DNA from: Octadecabacter sp. SW4
Lineage (GTDB): Bacteria > Pseudomonadota > Alphaproteobacteria > Rhodobacterales > Rhodobacteraceae
DNA length: 64,000 bases
NCBI RefSeq assembly: GCF_008065155.1
Contig: NZ_CP042819.1
Location: forward strand, 1,550,001-1,614,000
Direction: 5' to 3'
Below are positions 20,254-28,811 of this stretch, one piece after another (position 1 is the stretch's first letter; every line of letters begins with the position of its first letter). The position numbers were made by a program, and so were the translations under genes. Under the pieces are notes generated by a model, which saw nothing but the letters and a program-made list of their open reading frames with translations, was not told where the DNA came from and searched no databases.

Positions 20254-21435
20254 ATGAACGGAGCGGATACCGCATGGATCATCGTCGCAACGGCGCTGGT
20301 TCTTTTCATGACATTGCCGGGACTGGCGCTGTTTTACGGCGGGCTTGTGCGCGCGCGCAACGTGCTGAGCGTCTTTATGCATTGCTATGCCATCGCCTGC
20401 CTGATGTCGGTGCTGTGGCTGGTTGCGGGCTATTCGATTGCCTTTGGCAGCGACACCAGCGGCATCTGGGGCGGTCTGGGCAAGATGTTCCTGAACGGCA
20501 TTGACGCGGACACGCTGGCAGGCACCCTGCCCGAAGTGCTGTTCTTTGCCTTTCAGATGACATTCGCGATCATCACCCCCGCACTGATTGTCGGGGCCTA
20601 TGTCGAACGGATCGGCTTTGGCTTTGTGCTGCTGTTTTCCGCGCTCTGGATGCTTTTGGTCTATGCGCCCATCGTGCATTGGATCTGGGGCGGCGGTTTT
20701 CTGTCCGATGGCGGGATTTTTGGCGATGTCGGTGTCAAGGATTTCGCGGGCGGGATTGTTGTCCATGAAACGGCCGGGCTGGCCGCGCTTGTCCTTGCGA
20801 TTTTCCTCGGGCCGCGGCGTCACCAGACCACGCCCCCCCATAACCCGGGTATGGTGATGATCGGCGCGGCGATGCTTTGGGTCGGCTGGTTCGGCTTTAA
20901 CGGCGGCTCGCAACTGGCGGCGGACGGCGGCGCGGCGATGGCAATCACCGTGACACATCTGTCGGCGGCTGCGGCCTCGCTGTCATGGGCGCTTTGGGAA
21001 AAGATCAAATTCGGGCGCGCCTCGCTCGTGGGGCTGGTGACGGGCACGATTGCAGGCCTTGCCAGCATCACACCGGCATCGGGTTTCGTTGGTCCCGTCG
21101 AGGCGCTGGTCATCGGCGCGGTCGCGGGCGTGTTGTGCCAGGAGGCGGTGACCCTGATCCGCATCACCCTCAAGATCGACGACACGCTTGACGTGTTCGC
21201 GGTGCACGGCGTGGGCGGCGTTTTCGGGTCGATCATGATCGCCGTGTTCGGCCTTGGATCATGGGCGGCGCAGCTGGGCGGGCTTGCGATTGTCGGGGGC
21301 TATACGATTGTCGTGACCATCGCGCTGGTATTCATCGTCAAGGCGATCACGCCCCTGCGCGCCGATATCGAAGCCGAAACAAACGGGCTTGACCTGTCGG
21401 TGCATGGCGAACGCGCCTATGACATGAACAGCTGA
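20254..21435 (+). CDS. amtB: Ammonium transporter AmtB
   Basis: 393 residues with about 11 membrane helices. Family blocks: PGLALFYGGLVRARNVLSVFMH, the VHETAGLAALVLAI segment with the first pore His, MLWVGWFGFNGGSQL, and AVHGVGGVFGSI with the second pore His. It conducts NH4+/NH3 across the inner membrane. The ATG at 20254 follows an AGGGGACAAGG region; no signal peptide is present. Unlike the usual glnK-amtB order, no PII gene lies upstream; pncC does. Confidence 0.93.
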   Translation: MNGADTAWIIVATALVLFMTLPGLALFYGGLVRARNVLSVFMHCYAIACLMSVLWLVAGYSIAFGSDTSGIWGGLGKMFLNGIDADTLAGTLPEVLFFAFQMTFAIITPALIVGAYVERIGFGFVLLFSALWMLLVYAPIVHWIWGGGFLSDGGIFGDVGVKDFAGGIVVHETAGLAALVLAIFLGPRRHQTTPPHNPGMVMIGAAMLWVGWFGFNGGSQLAADGGAAMAITVTHLSAAAASLSWALWEKIKFGRASLVGLVTGTIAGLASITPASGFVGPVEALVIGAVAGVLCQEAVTLIRITLKIDDTLDVFAVHGVGGVFGSIMIAVFGLGSWAAQLGGLAIVGGYTIVVTIALVFIVKAITPLRADIEAETNGLDLSVHGERAYDMNS

Positions 21436-21450
21436 CTTGTCGGGCGGGCC

Positions 21451-21903
21451 CTAGCGGGCCTGCCCATAAAGATCGGCGGCGCGGGTTTCAAAGGCCTGCA
21501 CGATCCGATGCATCGCCTCGTTGAAAAACAGGCCCGCCGCGCCCTGCAACAGGCGGTTGCGGAATTCGAAATCCACCTCGAAGGAAACGGTGCAGCCCTC
21601 GGTATGGGGGGTAAACACCCAGGTGCTGTGCAGATGCTTGAACGGCCCGTCGATATAGTCGGTGTCGATCTTATGCAGCGCGGGCCAGAGCGTCACGCGG
21701 CTGCCGAACTTTTCGCGAAAGACCTTAAAGCTGATTACCAGATCGGCCAGCATCACGCTGTGATCGCTATGCGCGGTGACGCTGCGAATGCGCGCCGCCG
21801 CCGTCCAGGGCAGAAATTCGGGATAACGCGCCACATCAGCCACAAGCGCATACATCTGCTCTGGCGTATAGGGCAGCGTTTTGGTCTCGGCGTGATGCGG
21901 CAT
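21451..21903 (-). CDS. RatA/COQ10-like START-domain protein
   Basis: 150 residues: starts PHHAETKTLPYTPEQMYALVADVARYPEFLPW, the standard opening of the COQ10/RatA family, and ends FNEAMHRIVQAFETRAADLYG. Family members bind coenzyme Q or related lipids (COQ10) or associate with 50S subunits (RatA); the sequence does not settle which. ATG 21903 was chosen because the family sequence begins there. It converges on amtB with a 15-bp gap and lies downstream of the unknown three-gene cassette on the same strand. Confidence 0.85.
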   Translation of the reverse strand: MPHHAETKTLPYTPEQMYALVADVARYPEFLPWTAAARIRSVTAHSDHSVMLADLVISFKVFREKFGSRVTLWPALHKIDTDYIDGPFKHLHSTWVFTPHTEGCTVSFEVDFEFRNRLLQGAAGLFFNEAMHRIVQAFETRAADLYGQAR

Positions 21904-21995
21904 GTGGTTCGTTCCGTCTTGTGTTGCCCTGATGTCGGACAAAACGCCGCCCGTGGCAAGGGCGGCGCGCAGCAATCGAACCGGGTGTTGCGATG

Positions 21996-22517
21996 CTAGG
22001 TTGGTTTGGTTGGCTCGGGGGTCGGTTCTTCTGCGTCAAGTGCGCCGCGCAGGTCCGCCGACATCTTGTCAGTCAGCGCCTCCATGTATTTCTGCAAGAT
22101 CATCGGCGGTTCGGCGGGCGCAAGTTTGACGCGCAGCGTGCTGGCCCCTTCCTGCGAATAAGCATAGCGCGACGAATAGGACGCATTGACCGAAGCCGCG
22201 AACGGCCCCCACCCCCCCTTGGCGCTGGCACTGCCGCTTTTTTCGGTGGTCTTGGCCATCGTGATTGCCATCTTCACTTCGATCTCGGCCTCCTGGACGG
22301 CATAGAATGTCGGCAAAAAGCCCATCGACACCAGCGAAAACGATTTGGTTTGTTCGGGTTTTGACAGGTCTGGCAGGGTGATCATCTGTTCGGCCATATA
22401 GCTGGCCACGGCGGTAGAGTTCATATCCAGTTTGGTCTGGGATTCGGCGACCGCAATGGCCAGTTTCTGCACCATTTCGGGAAATGGCGTATTAAGAAGT
22501 TCCTGTCCGACGCTCAT
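21996..22517 (-). CDS. Unknown protein, third gene of a three-gene cassette
   Basis: 173 residues, no signal peptide or membrane segment. The N-terminal part (PEMVQKLAIAVAESQTKLD) looks helical, followed by MGFLPTFYAVQEAEIEVKMAITMA and a C-terminal strand-like stretch GASTLRVKLAPAEPP. The same pattern occurs in the product of 23030-23452 (PTIFHMQSVEVELKLALHL, GASSLRMHFAPGPPP), so the two are probably paralogues. The layout reminds me of DUF2589-type proteins, but that is recall and untested. It is 25 bp downstream of the middle gene and ends in a Pro/Thr/Glu-rich tail. Function unknown. Confidence 0.75.
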   Translation of the reverse strand: MSVGQELLNTPFPEMVQKLAIAVAESQTKLDMNSTAVASYMAEQMITLPDLSKPEQTKSFSLVSMGFLPTFYAVQEAEIEVKMAITMAKTTEKSGSASAKGGWGPFAASVNASYSSRYAYSQEGASTLRVKLAPAEPPMILQKYMEALTDKMSADLRGALDAEEPTPEPTKPT

Positions 22518-22542
22518 GATGATCTCTCCTATCTGGTTTGTG

Positions 22543-23028
22543 CTAATCTACGCTTTGGATACGGGTGCGGCGCCGCAGACTGAATTTGACGCGGGTGGCG
22601 GTATCGCCGGTCATGGCTTGACGCGGGTTGACGCCCAGCATCACATTGTCGGCGTCCTTACCAAGCGCGCCAGCCATGTCGATTTCAATGTTATCAAGGC
22701 TAAAGGCACCGTCTTCGGGATGGGCGCGGGCAATCTCGCTAGCCAGTTGCCCGGCCAGTTCGCCCGCTGCGACAACCTGCGTGTCGGGATCAGCTTGGGC
22801 ATGGGGCGGCAGCACCGGGCCTGTCGCCCCGAACATCGGGCCGCGCGCCTGTTCGGTGATCTTGCTTTCGAGGGCGGCGATCTGGGCGCGCAAGTTGCGG
22901 TCGTTTTCCTCGAGCGCGGCAATCCGGGTCTGCAATCCGGTCAGGGTTGCGATGATGTCATCGGACAGGCCGACGATGCGCACCTCAAGCGGGGCATCAC
23001 CGGGGGGCGGTGTTGTGCGTTTGGCCAT
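22543..23028 (-). CDS. Unknown coiled-coil protein, middle gene of a three-gene cassette
   Basis: 161 residues. Residues about 20-60 (ATLTGLQTRIAALEENDRNL and on) have a heptad pattern suggesting a coiled coil. The C-terminal third reads SLDNIEIDMAGALG then TATRVKFSLRRR, which resembles the E-(I/V)-E/D-(V/L/M) strand and final strand of its two neighbours but is shorter. No signal peptide or membrane segment. It starts 1 bp after the stop of the upstream gene, so coexpression is nearly certain. I do not recognise a family. Confidence 0.75.
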   Translation of the reverse strand: MAKRTTPPPGDAPLEVRIVGLSDDIIATLTGLQTRIAALEENDRNLRAQIAALESKITEQARGPMFGATGPVLPPHAQADPDTQVVAAGELAGQLASEIARAHPEDGAFSLDNIEIDMAGALGKDADNVMLGVNPRQAMTGDTATRVKFSLRRRTRIQSVD

Positions 23029-23029
23029 G

Positions 23030-23452
23030 CTAGCGGCCCTCGCCCGACTGGTCAGTCAGCGCGTCGTCAACGCCGGGCGGTGGCCCGGGGGCGAAATGCA
23101 TCCGCAGGCTGGACGCACCGCTCACATCGAACTCCTGCCCGTTCTGGTAATTGGCATTCACCGGCGTGGCGCCGATGATGAAATCCCATGCCTTGCGCCC
23201 GATCCCGCGGGTGTCTTCGGTCTCCTTGGCGGGTTGCAGGTGCAGGGCAAGCTTCAGTTCGACCTCGACCGATTGCATATGAAAGATCGTCGGCGTCAGC
23301 CCCACCTCGATCAGTTCGGGCGGGTAGTTTTGCAGGGCAGCCAGTTGCTGCCGGTTCAGTTCAACCGAGGCCGAAGCGACACTGGCCCCAACCTGTTCAA
23401 TCATCGCCGAAATCGGCGCTACCAAAAAGCCAAGCGGATCCGTATCTGCCAT
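23030..23452 (-). CDS. Unknown protein, first gene of a three-gene cassette
   Basis: 140 residues, soluble, with a helical N terminus (PISAMIEQVGASVASASVEL), then LTPTIFHMQSVEVELKLALHL and the C-terminal TPVNANY and GASSLRMHFAPGPPP. These match the order of motifs in the product of 21996-22517. The ATG at 23452 has AGGGG five bases upstream; an ATG five codons earlier overlaps that ribosome-binding site and is less likely. It is divergent from hpt across 141 bp. Function unknown. Confidence 0.75.
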   Translation of the reverse strand: MADTDPLGFLVAPISAMIEQVGASVASASVELNRQQLAALQNYPPELIEVGLTPTIFHMQSVEVELKLALHLQPAKETEDTRGIGRKAWDFIIGATPVNANYQNGQEFDVSGASSLRMHFAPGPPPGVDDALTDQSGEGR

Positions 23453-23593
23453 AACATCCCCTAACAAATGCCGAAATTCTCTATCACAGGTTGTGTGGTT
23501 TACCTAACGGTAATCTTGCCCCCGCGCCAGCCCATTGCACACCCCGCGCGAGTTGTGACACACACAAAGCGCAAGCCCTGACCGGAGACGCCG

Positions 23594-24139
23594 ATGTCCA
23601 CGCCCGACCATTCATCCTATGTCATCGACGAAATGATCAGCGCCAAATCCATTGCCGCGCGGATCGAGGATCTGGCCCGCGAGATCCAGCGCGAATTCAA
23701 AGGCACCGACAAACTGGTCGTGGTCGGGTTGCTGCGCGGATCGTTTGTGTTCATCGCCGATCTGGTGCGTGAGCTTGACCTGCCCGTCGAGGTCGATTTC
23801 CTTGAGGCCTCGAGCTATGGCGACGGGATGGAAAGCAGCCGCGAAGTGCGGATTTTCAAAGACCTGCGCGGCCAGATCGAAGGCCGTGACGTGCTTGTGG
23901 TCGAAGATATCATCGACACGGGCCACACCCTGGCGCATGTGACCGAATACCTGCGCACCAAACACCCCGCACGCCTGAAATCCATCGCCCTGCTGGACAA
24001 ACCCACGCGGCGCGAAGTTGACTATCGGGCGGACTGGCTGGGTTTTGAAATTCCGGATGAATTTGTCGTGGGCTACGGGATTGACTATGCCCAACGCAAC
24101 CGCAACCTGCCGTTCATCGGCAAGGTCAGGTTCGTCTAG
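23594..24139 (+). CDS. hpt: Hypoxanthine phosphoribosyltransferase
   Basis: 181 residues. The PRPP-binding loop [14 protein letters not shown] is clear, as are [29 protein letters not shown] and the C-terminal [20 protein letters not shown]. It salvages hypoxanthine (and probably guanine) to nucleotides in the cytosol. It is a single gene, divergent from the unknown cassette; the following gene starts 193 bp away. Confidence 0.93.
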   Translation: MSTPDHSSYVIDEMISAKSIAARIEDLAREIQREFKGTDKLVVVGLLRGSFVFIADLVRELDLPVEVDFLEASSYGDGMESSREVRIFKDLRGQIEGRDVLVVEDIIDTGHTLAHVTEYLRTKHPARLKSIALLDKPTRREVDYRADWLGFEIPDEFVVGYGIDYAQRNRNLPFIGKVRFV

Positions 24140-24332
24140 GGCATTGCGGCCCCGCAACACTGGCTGACCTTGGGTCATCGGCCTGTTGGCAGATGACGCG
24201 ATTGGGCGCATGATCGGGGTATCTTGCGGATTTCTTTTTTTGATGAGCCCAGATGAACGGGCTGTTTGTCGTATCGGGTCTGTAGTGGCGCTGTATTTGG
24301 GCGCAAAAGAGTAACTTATTAGAGGTGAGAAA

Positions 24333-25241
24333 ATGAAGAAGATCGTATTATGCGCTGGCCTTGCCAGCATCGCCACGGGTGTCGCGGCGCAAAGCGGACC
24401 TGATATGATGTTCGAGGGTGCGATCGCTTATGGCATCAGCACCGACTTTACCGACGACTTTGAGTATGTCACGCTCGACTTCAGTCTTGAGGGGCAGTTC
24501 CCAGGCAGCGCGGGGCTTGGATATTTTCTGGACTACGAAAGCCTCGCCGAATCCTCCGACCTTGGAGACAATATTGATGCGCTCTATTATGGTCTTACGT
24601 ATGACGTTGGGCCCGGCACCCTGCAGTTCGGTCGGCCAAAGTCGGTCATCACCGATTTTACCGATAGCCCACGCTATGGCCAGGACCCGAGCTTCAGAAT
24701 TTTTCTGTCGTCGTTCACTGGCAGCATCTTAGAGTTGCTCACACTTGATGAAGAGGACATTTACGGACTGCGTTACGATGGCAACTATGGTCAGTTCAAT
24801 GTGGGCCTCAGCCTGCACTATTCCCAAAGTGCCGACGTCACGCTGAGCAGTGCCGCCCTGTCTTATGACGCGGGCAATTTCACACCTTTCGTATTGGTTG
24901 AAACCCTTTCCGAATTCGGACCGGGCGAGGAAACGCGCTTTTCGCTGGGGACGAAATACGCCGATGGTCCGTTCTCGGGCCTGATCTCATACACGATGAA
25001 TGCGGCCTTTGACCCTGATCTGTCGTCCCTATTGCTGACCGGTGAGTATCAGGTGAATGACAATTTCGAGGCAGGTCTGACCATCTTGCAGATTGATGGC
25101 GGTGGTGGAGCCGAAGAAATCTATGGAATCGGCGGGCAGTATACTTTCGATGTTGGCGCCTATGTGCGCGCTGATGTCACGGCCTTCAGTAGTGGCGGCG
25201 ACGATCCGATCTACAACTTCGAGGTTGGCTACGAATTTTAA
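24333..25241 (+). CDS. Porin-like outer-membrane beta-barrel protein
   Basis: 302 residues. A signal peptide (KKIVLCAGLASIATGVAAQS) is followed by strand after strand of alternating polar and hydrophobic residues with many Tyr, Gly and Asp, and the last residues are YNFEVGYEF, ending in Phe as expected for barrel insertion. GPGTLQFGRPKSVITDF resembles a porin constriction segment. A strong GAGGTGAG stands before the ATG. Substrate unknown. The 193 bp before it hold only a weak hairpin (24246-24263). Confidence 0.75.
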   Translation: MKKIVLCAGLASIATGVAAQSGPDMMFEGAIAYGISTDFTDDFEYVTLDFSLEGQFPGSAGLGYFLDYESLAESSDLGDNIDALYYGLTYDVGPGTLQFGRPKSVITDFTDSPRYGQDPSFRIFLSSFTGSILELLTLDEEDIYGLRYDGNYGQFNVGLSLHYSQSADVTLSSAALSYDAGNFTPFVLVETLSEFGPGEETRFSLGTKYADGPFSGLISYTMNAAFDPDLSSLLLTGEYQVNDNFEAGLTILQIDGGGGAEEIYGIGGQYTFDVGAYVRADVTAFSSGGDDPIYNFEVGYEF

Positions 25242-25328
25242 GGTCGCAGCAAACCGGTTTTCGGACTTCAGGGCGCAGGGTCATCTTGCGCCCTTTTGCT
25301 TTGCGTCCGTGTCTGGCATCCTGCGCCC

Positions 25329-25511
25329 ATGCAAGAACTGCGTCATCTTTTGCGTATGGCCCGCTGGGCCAAGCGCCCGCCCAGCCAGAAACGTGTGATC
25401 CTTGTGATCAGCGTGATCGTGATTTCGCTGGTGATTGTCGGCATCGAACGCTGGATCGGCTTTCCCGATTGGATGGCGGTGCAGGGCGGACGCCCAAAGA
25501 TTGTGCGCTAG
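25329..25511 (+). CDS. Small single-pass membrane protein
   Basis: 60 residues: a basic N terminus (HLLRMARWAKRPPSQKR), one membrane helix (VILVISVIVISLVIVGI, about residues 24-40) and a short tail with WIGFPDW. The charge pattern predicts an N-in orientation. I recall similar short proteins in roseobacters but know of no function. It sits between the porin-like gene and cytochrome c'. No clear ribosome-binding site, so the start is less sure. Confidence 0.6.
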   Translation: MQELRHLLRMARWAKRPPSQKRVILVISVIVISLVIVGIERWIGFPDWMAVQGGRPKIVR

Positions 25512-25623
25512 GGTTGGCTTTCGGCAAAATCGTGCGCGCATGCACAGGCTCTGTTCAAGAATGACTTGTTTGCCCCCGATCAGCCCGTGTTACGCTTGGT
25601 CAACGTTAACCTAGGAGCTGGTC

Positions 25624-26094
25624 ATGACCAAACTTTCCCTTTTGCTTGCCGGGGCGTCGATTGCCTTTGCCGGTTTCGCCACTGCCGAAGCACATATTGA
25701 CCCCGCCGTCGCCGCATCCATGAAGGCGCGACAGGCGCATATGTCGCTTTTTGCGTTCAACCTTGGCACGCTGGGCGGTATGGCACAGGACAAGATCCCC
25801 TATGACGCCGCAGCCGCGATGACGGCAGCCAGCAACCTTGCGGCCCTCGCCGCGGTTGATCAGGCAGGCTATTGGGTCGAAGGGTCCGACACGTCTGTCG
25901 AGGGGAGCCGCGCCCTGCCCGCAATCTGGGATGACATGGACGGTTTCGTGGCCGATCAGGCCGATCTTCTGGCCGCCGCGCAGGGGCTGGACGCCGCCGC
26001 CGGCGATGGTCTTGATGCGCTCAAAGCCGCCTTTGGACCGGTCGGCGGGGCCTGCGGTGCCTGCCACCGCGCCTATCGTCAAAGCGACGAATAA
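25624..26094 (+). CDS. Cytochrome c'
   Basis: 156 residues: a signal peptide ending near ATAEA, then a predicted four-helix protein with a single heme site CGACH close to the C terminus (Cys144, Cys147, His148), the hallmark of cytochrome c'. Met in the first helix region (AASMKARQAHM) fits the family. These periplasmic proteins bind NO and CO and can protect from nitrosative stress. GGAG lies eight bases before the ATG. It is 4 bp upstream of a diheme cytochrome gene, so the two are probably cotranscribed. Confidence 0.88.
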   Translation: MTKLSLLLAGASIAFAGFATAEAHIDPAVAASMKARQAHMSLFAFNLGTLGGMAQDKIPYDAAAAMTAASNLAALAAVDQAGYWVEGSDTSVEGSRALPAIWDDMDGFVADQADLLAAAQGLDAAAGDGLDALKAAFGPVGGACGACHRAYRQSDE

Positions 26095-26098
26095 CCGC

Positions 26099-26986
26099 AT
26101 GCGGGTGATCCGCGCCGGGTTTGTGCTGGCGATCATCGGCGGCGCGGTCGCGTGGTTTGCGACCCGCCCCGCGTCGCTTGACCCTGCCCTGCTTGCGGGG
26201 CTGCAAGGGGACGCGACCCGCGGCGCACTGGTTTTTGCCGCCGCCGGCTGCGCCGCCTGCCACACCGCGCCCGACAGTGACCCGTCGGACCGGCCCGTGC
26301 TGGCTGGCGGGCGGGCCTTTCCCAGTGATTTTGGCCGCTTCATCGCCCCCAATATTTCGCCCGACCCAAGCGCCGGTATCGGGGCCTGGAGCGATTATGA
26401 TCTGGCCAATGCGATCATGCGCGGGGTCGGCCCCGAGGGCGCGCATTACTACCCCGCCTTTCCCTATACCACCTATGCCAAGGCCGATCCGCAGGATATT
26501 GTCGACCTGATCGCGCACCTGCGCACCCTGCCCGCCAGCGATGTCGAAAACCAACCCCATGATGTTGGTTTTCCGTTCAATATCAGGCGGATGCTGGGCG
26601 GTTGGAAGCTGCTGTTCAGCACCGATGCATGGGCGCTGGCGGACCCGCTGCCCGACGATGTCGCGCGTGGCCGTTATCTGGTCGAGGCCCTGGGGCATTG
26701 CAGCGAATGTCACACGGCGCGCAATGTTCTGGGCGGGCTGCGGCGCGCCCAATGGCTGGCCGGTGCGCCCAACCCCAGCGGCGAAGGCACCATTCCCAAT
26801 ATCACCCCCGCCGCATTAAGCTGGAGCGCGGGCGATATCGTCGAATATCTGACCAGCGGCTTCACACCCGAGTTTGACACGGCGGGCGGCGAGATGGTCG
26901 ACGTGATCGCCAATACCGCGCGCCTGCCCGAAAGCGACCGCGCCGCGATCGCTGCCTACCTCAAGGCCGTGCCAGCGGTGGAGTGA
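26099..26986 (+). CDS. Diheme c-type cytochrome
   Basis: 295 residues. An N-terminal membrane helix (residues 4-21) is probably an uncleaved anchor. Two heme sites are present: CAACH (51-55) and CSECH (201-205), each opening a cytochrome c domain with later Met or similar ligands. The layout resembles the cytochrome subunits of membrane dehydrogenases (gluconate/alcohol dehydrogenase type), but no dehydrogenase gene is adjacent. ATG 26099 is 4 bp after the cytochrome c' stop. Its stop abuts lipA on the opposite strand. Confidence 0.87.
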   Translation: MRVIRAGFVLAIIGGAVAWFATRPASLDPALLAGLQGDATRGALVFAAAGCAACHTAPDSDPSDRPVLAGGRAFPSDFGRFIAPNISPDPSAGIGAWSDYDLANAIMRGVGPEGAHYYPAFPYTTYAKADPQDIVDLIAHLRTLPASDVENQPHDVGFPFNIRRMLGGWKLLFSTDAWALADPLPDDVARGRYLVEALGHCSECHTARNVLGGLRRAQWLAGAPNPSGEGTIPNITPAALSWSAGDIVEYLTSGFTPEFDTAGGEMVDVIANTARLPESDRAAIAAYLKAVPAVE

Positions 26987-27937
26987 TCACGCCCCGAGTT
27001 TCGCCATCCGCGCTGCCCGCAGGCGCGCGAAATCATCGCCCGCGTGATAGCTGGACCGGGTCAGCGGTGTCGCCGAAACCATCAAGAACCCTTTGTTATA
27101 GGCGGTCTTTTCGTAGGATTTGAACTCGTCTGGCGTGACGAAACGGTCCACCGCATGGTGTTTCGGAGTCGGTTGCAGGTATTGGCCGATGGTCAGAAAA
27201 TCGATGTCGGCGGCGCGCATGTCTTCCATGACCTGCGTGACGGCCTGTTTGTCCTCGCCCAAGCCCACCATGATGCCCGATTTGGTAAACATGGTCGGGT
27301 CAAGTTCCTTGACGCGCTGCAACAGGCGCAGGCTGTGGAAATAGCGCGCACCGGGTCGGACCTCGGGGTAAAGGCCCGGCACGGTTTCAAGGTTGTGGTT
27401 GAACACATCAGGGCGCGCCTGAACAACGACCTCCAATGCGCTGGCATCACAGCGGATAAAATCCGGCGTCAGAATTTCAATCGTGGTGTCGGGCGATTGC
27501 TTGCGAATGGCGCGGATCGTCTGGGCAAAGTGTTCCGCCCCGCCGTCTTCGATATCGTCGCGATCAACGGATGTGATGACGACGTGGTTCAGCCCCAGCT
27601 TTTTCACTGCATCGGCCACGCGCCCGGGTTCAAAGATATCCAAATCCTCGGGCGGTTTGCCGGTGGCGATATTGCAAAACGTGCAAGCCCGCGTGCAAAC
27701 TTCGCCCATGATCATCATCGTCGCGTGACCCTGGGACCAGCATTCGCCAACATTGGGACAGCCTGCTTCTTCGCAGACCGTCGTCAACTTGTTGTCGCGC
27801 ATGATCCTGGCGGTTTCGGCATAGCCGGCGCCCCCGGGCGCCTTGACGCGAATCCAGTCGGGTTTCTTGGGCTGCGCACTATCGGGGCGGCGCTGCTTTT
27901 CGGGGTGGCGCTGTGCCGGAATTTTCAGATCGCGCAT
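26987..27937 (-). CDS. lipA: Lipoyl synthase
   Basis: 316 residues. The radical-SAM cluster motif CTRACTFCN (Cys-x3-Cys-x2-Cys) and the N-terminal auxiliary-cluster motif [12 protein letters not shown] are both intact, and the C-terminal RSSYHAGD Ser that ligates the auxiliary cluster is present. It inserts two sulfurs into octanoyl groups to make lipoyl cofactors. The frame ends exactly where the convergent cytochrome gene ends. A perfect inverted repeat lies just upstream (27969-27985). Confidence 0.95.
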   Translation of the reverse strand: MRDLKIPAQRHPEKQRRPDSAQPKKPDWIRVKAPGGAGYAETARIMRDNKLTTVCEEAGCPNVGECWSQGHATMMIMGEVCTRACTFCNIATGKPPEDLDIFEPGRVADAVKKLGLNHVVITSVDRDDIEDGGAEHFAQTIRAIRKQSPDTTIEILTPDFIRCDASALEVVVQARPDVFNHNLETVPGLYPEVRPGARYFHSLRLLQRVKELDPTMFTKSGIMVGLGEDKQAVTQVMEDMRAADIDFLTIGQYLQPTPKHHAVDRFVTPDEFKSYEKTAYNKGFLMVSATPLTRSSYHAGDDFARLRAARMAKLGA

Positions 27938-27968
27938 GTTGTGGCTCCTCCCGCGTCAACGATATCTA

Positions 27969-27985
27969 GATCACATTACGTGATC
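27969..27985. promoter_or_regulatory. Inverted repeat between divergent lipA and VIT1-like genes
   Basis: A perfect palindrome, GATCAC (27969-27974), five-base spacer, GTGATC (27980-27985), lies in the 142-bp divergent gap, 32 bp from the lipA ATG. Its form suits a dimeric regulator. I cannot name the regulator; it does not match the Fnr consensus (TTGAT-N4-ATCAA). Confidence 0.35.
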
Positions 27986-28079
27986 CATTGGGCAAGCCCA
28001 AGGGGGGCAATGCCGCCATGCATCATGTGCAATCGTCGCGCGCCGCGCTATAATCGCCGCAGCACAAGAGGATACCCCT

Positions 28080-28811
28080 ATGGCGATCAACTGGCCGACC
28101 CACCGCCGCGATATCCACCGCCAGACAGCGGTGCAGGAATACCTGCGCCAGATCGTTTACGGCGGCAATGACGGGATCGTCACGACCTTTGCGATCGTCG
28201 CCGGTTTTGCGGGGGCGGCGGCCGATGGCGTTGCGCAGATCGGCGGGCTGGCGGTGCTGGTCTTTGGCCTTGCCAACCTGTTTGCCGATGGTGTGTCGAT
28301 GGGTCTGGGCGAATTTCTCTCCGGGCGTGCGGCGCGCGACATGTATCATACGCGCCGCAATACCGAACTGCGCGCCCTGCGCGACAATCCCGCCCAAGAG
28401 CTGCGCGAATTGCAGCAGATCTTGCAGGAACGCGGCCTGCCCCAGGGCATCGCCGCGCAAACCGCCACCGCCCTTGGCGACCATCCCGAGGCGGTCGCGG
28501 ATCTGATGATGACCTATGAATTTGGCCAACCCGACCCGCGCGACGATACCCCGGCCATCAACGGCAGTTTCACGTTTGTCGCCTTTTTGGCCTTTGGGGT
28601 GATCCCGCTTGTCCCCTATTTTGTGTTCCCCCCGACCGATCGCACCTTCTGGATATCGGTCGGGGCGACTTTGGCTGCCCTTGCCGCGCTTGGCCTGCTG
28701 CGCTGGAGCGCGACAGGTGAACGCCTTGCCCGCACGATGGGTGAAACCGTATCGGTCGGGACGCTGTGCGCGGCGGTGGCCTTTGGCGTTGGCTGGCTGG
28801 TCGGCGGCTAG
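28080..28811 (+). CDS. VIT1/CCC1 family metal (iron/manganese) transporter
   Basis: 243 residues. The family opening RQIVYGGNDGIVTTFAIVAGFAGAA and the helix with FADGVSMGLGEFLSGRA are clear; a cytosolic helical insert (about residues 85-155) and two or three more membrane helices follow. Members export Fe2+ or Mn2+ from the cytosol. GAGGA lies upstream of the ATG. The stop overlaps the convergent DUF6456 gene as CTAG. Confidence 0.85.
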   Translation: MAINWPTHRRDIHRQTAVQEYLRQIVYGGNDGIVTTFAIVAGFAGAAADGVAQIGGLAVLVFGLANLFADGVSMGLGEFLSGRAARDMYHTRRNTELRALRDNPAQELRELQQILQERGLPQGIAAQTATALGDHPEAVADLMMTYEFGQPDPRDDTPAINGSFTFVAFLAFGVIPLVPYFVFPPTDRTFWISVGATLAALAALGLLRWSATGERLARTMGETVSVGTLCAAVAFGVGWLVGG

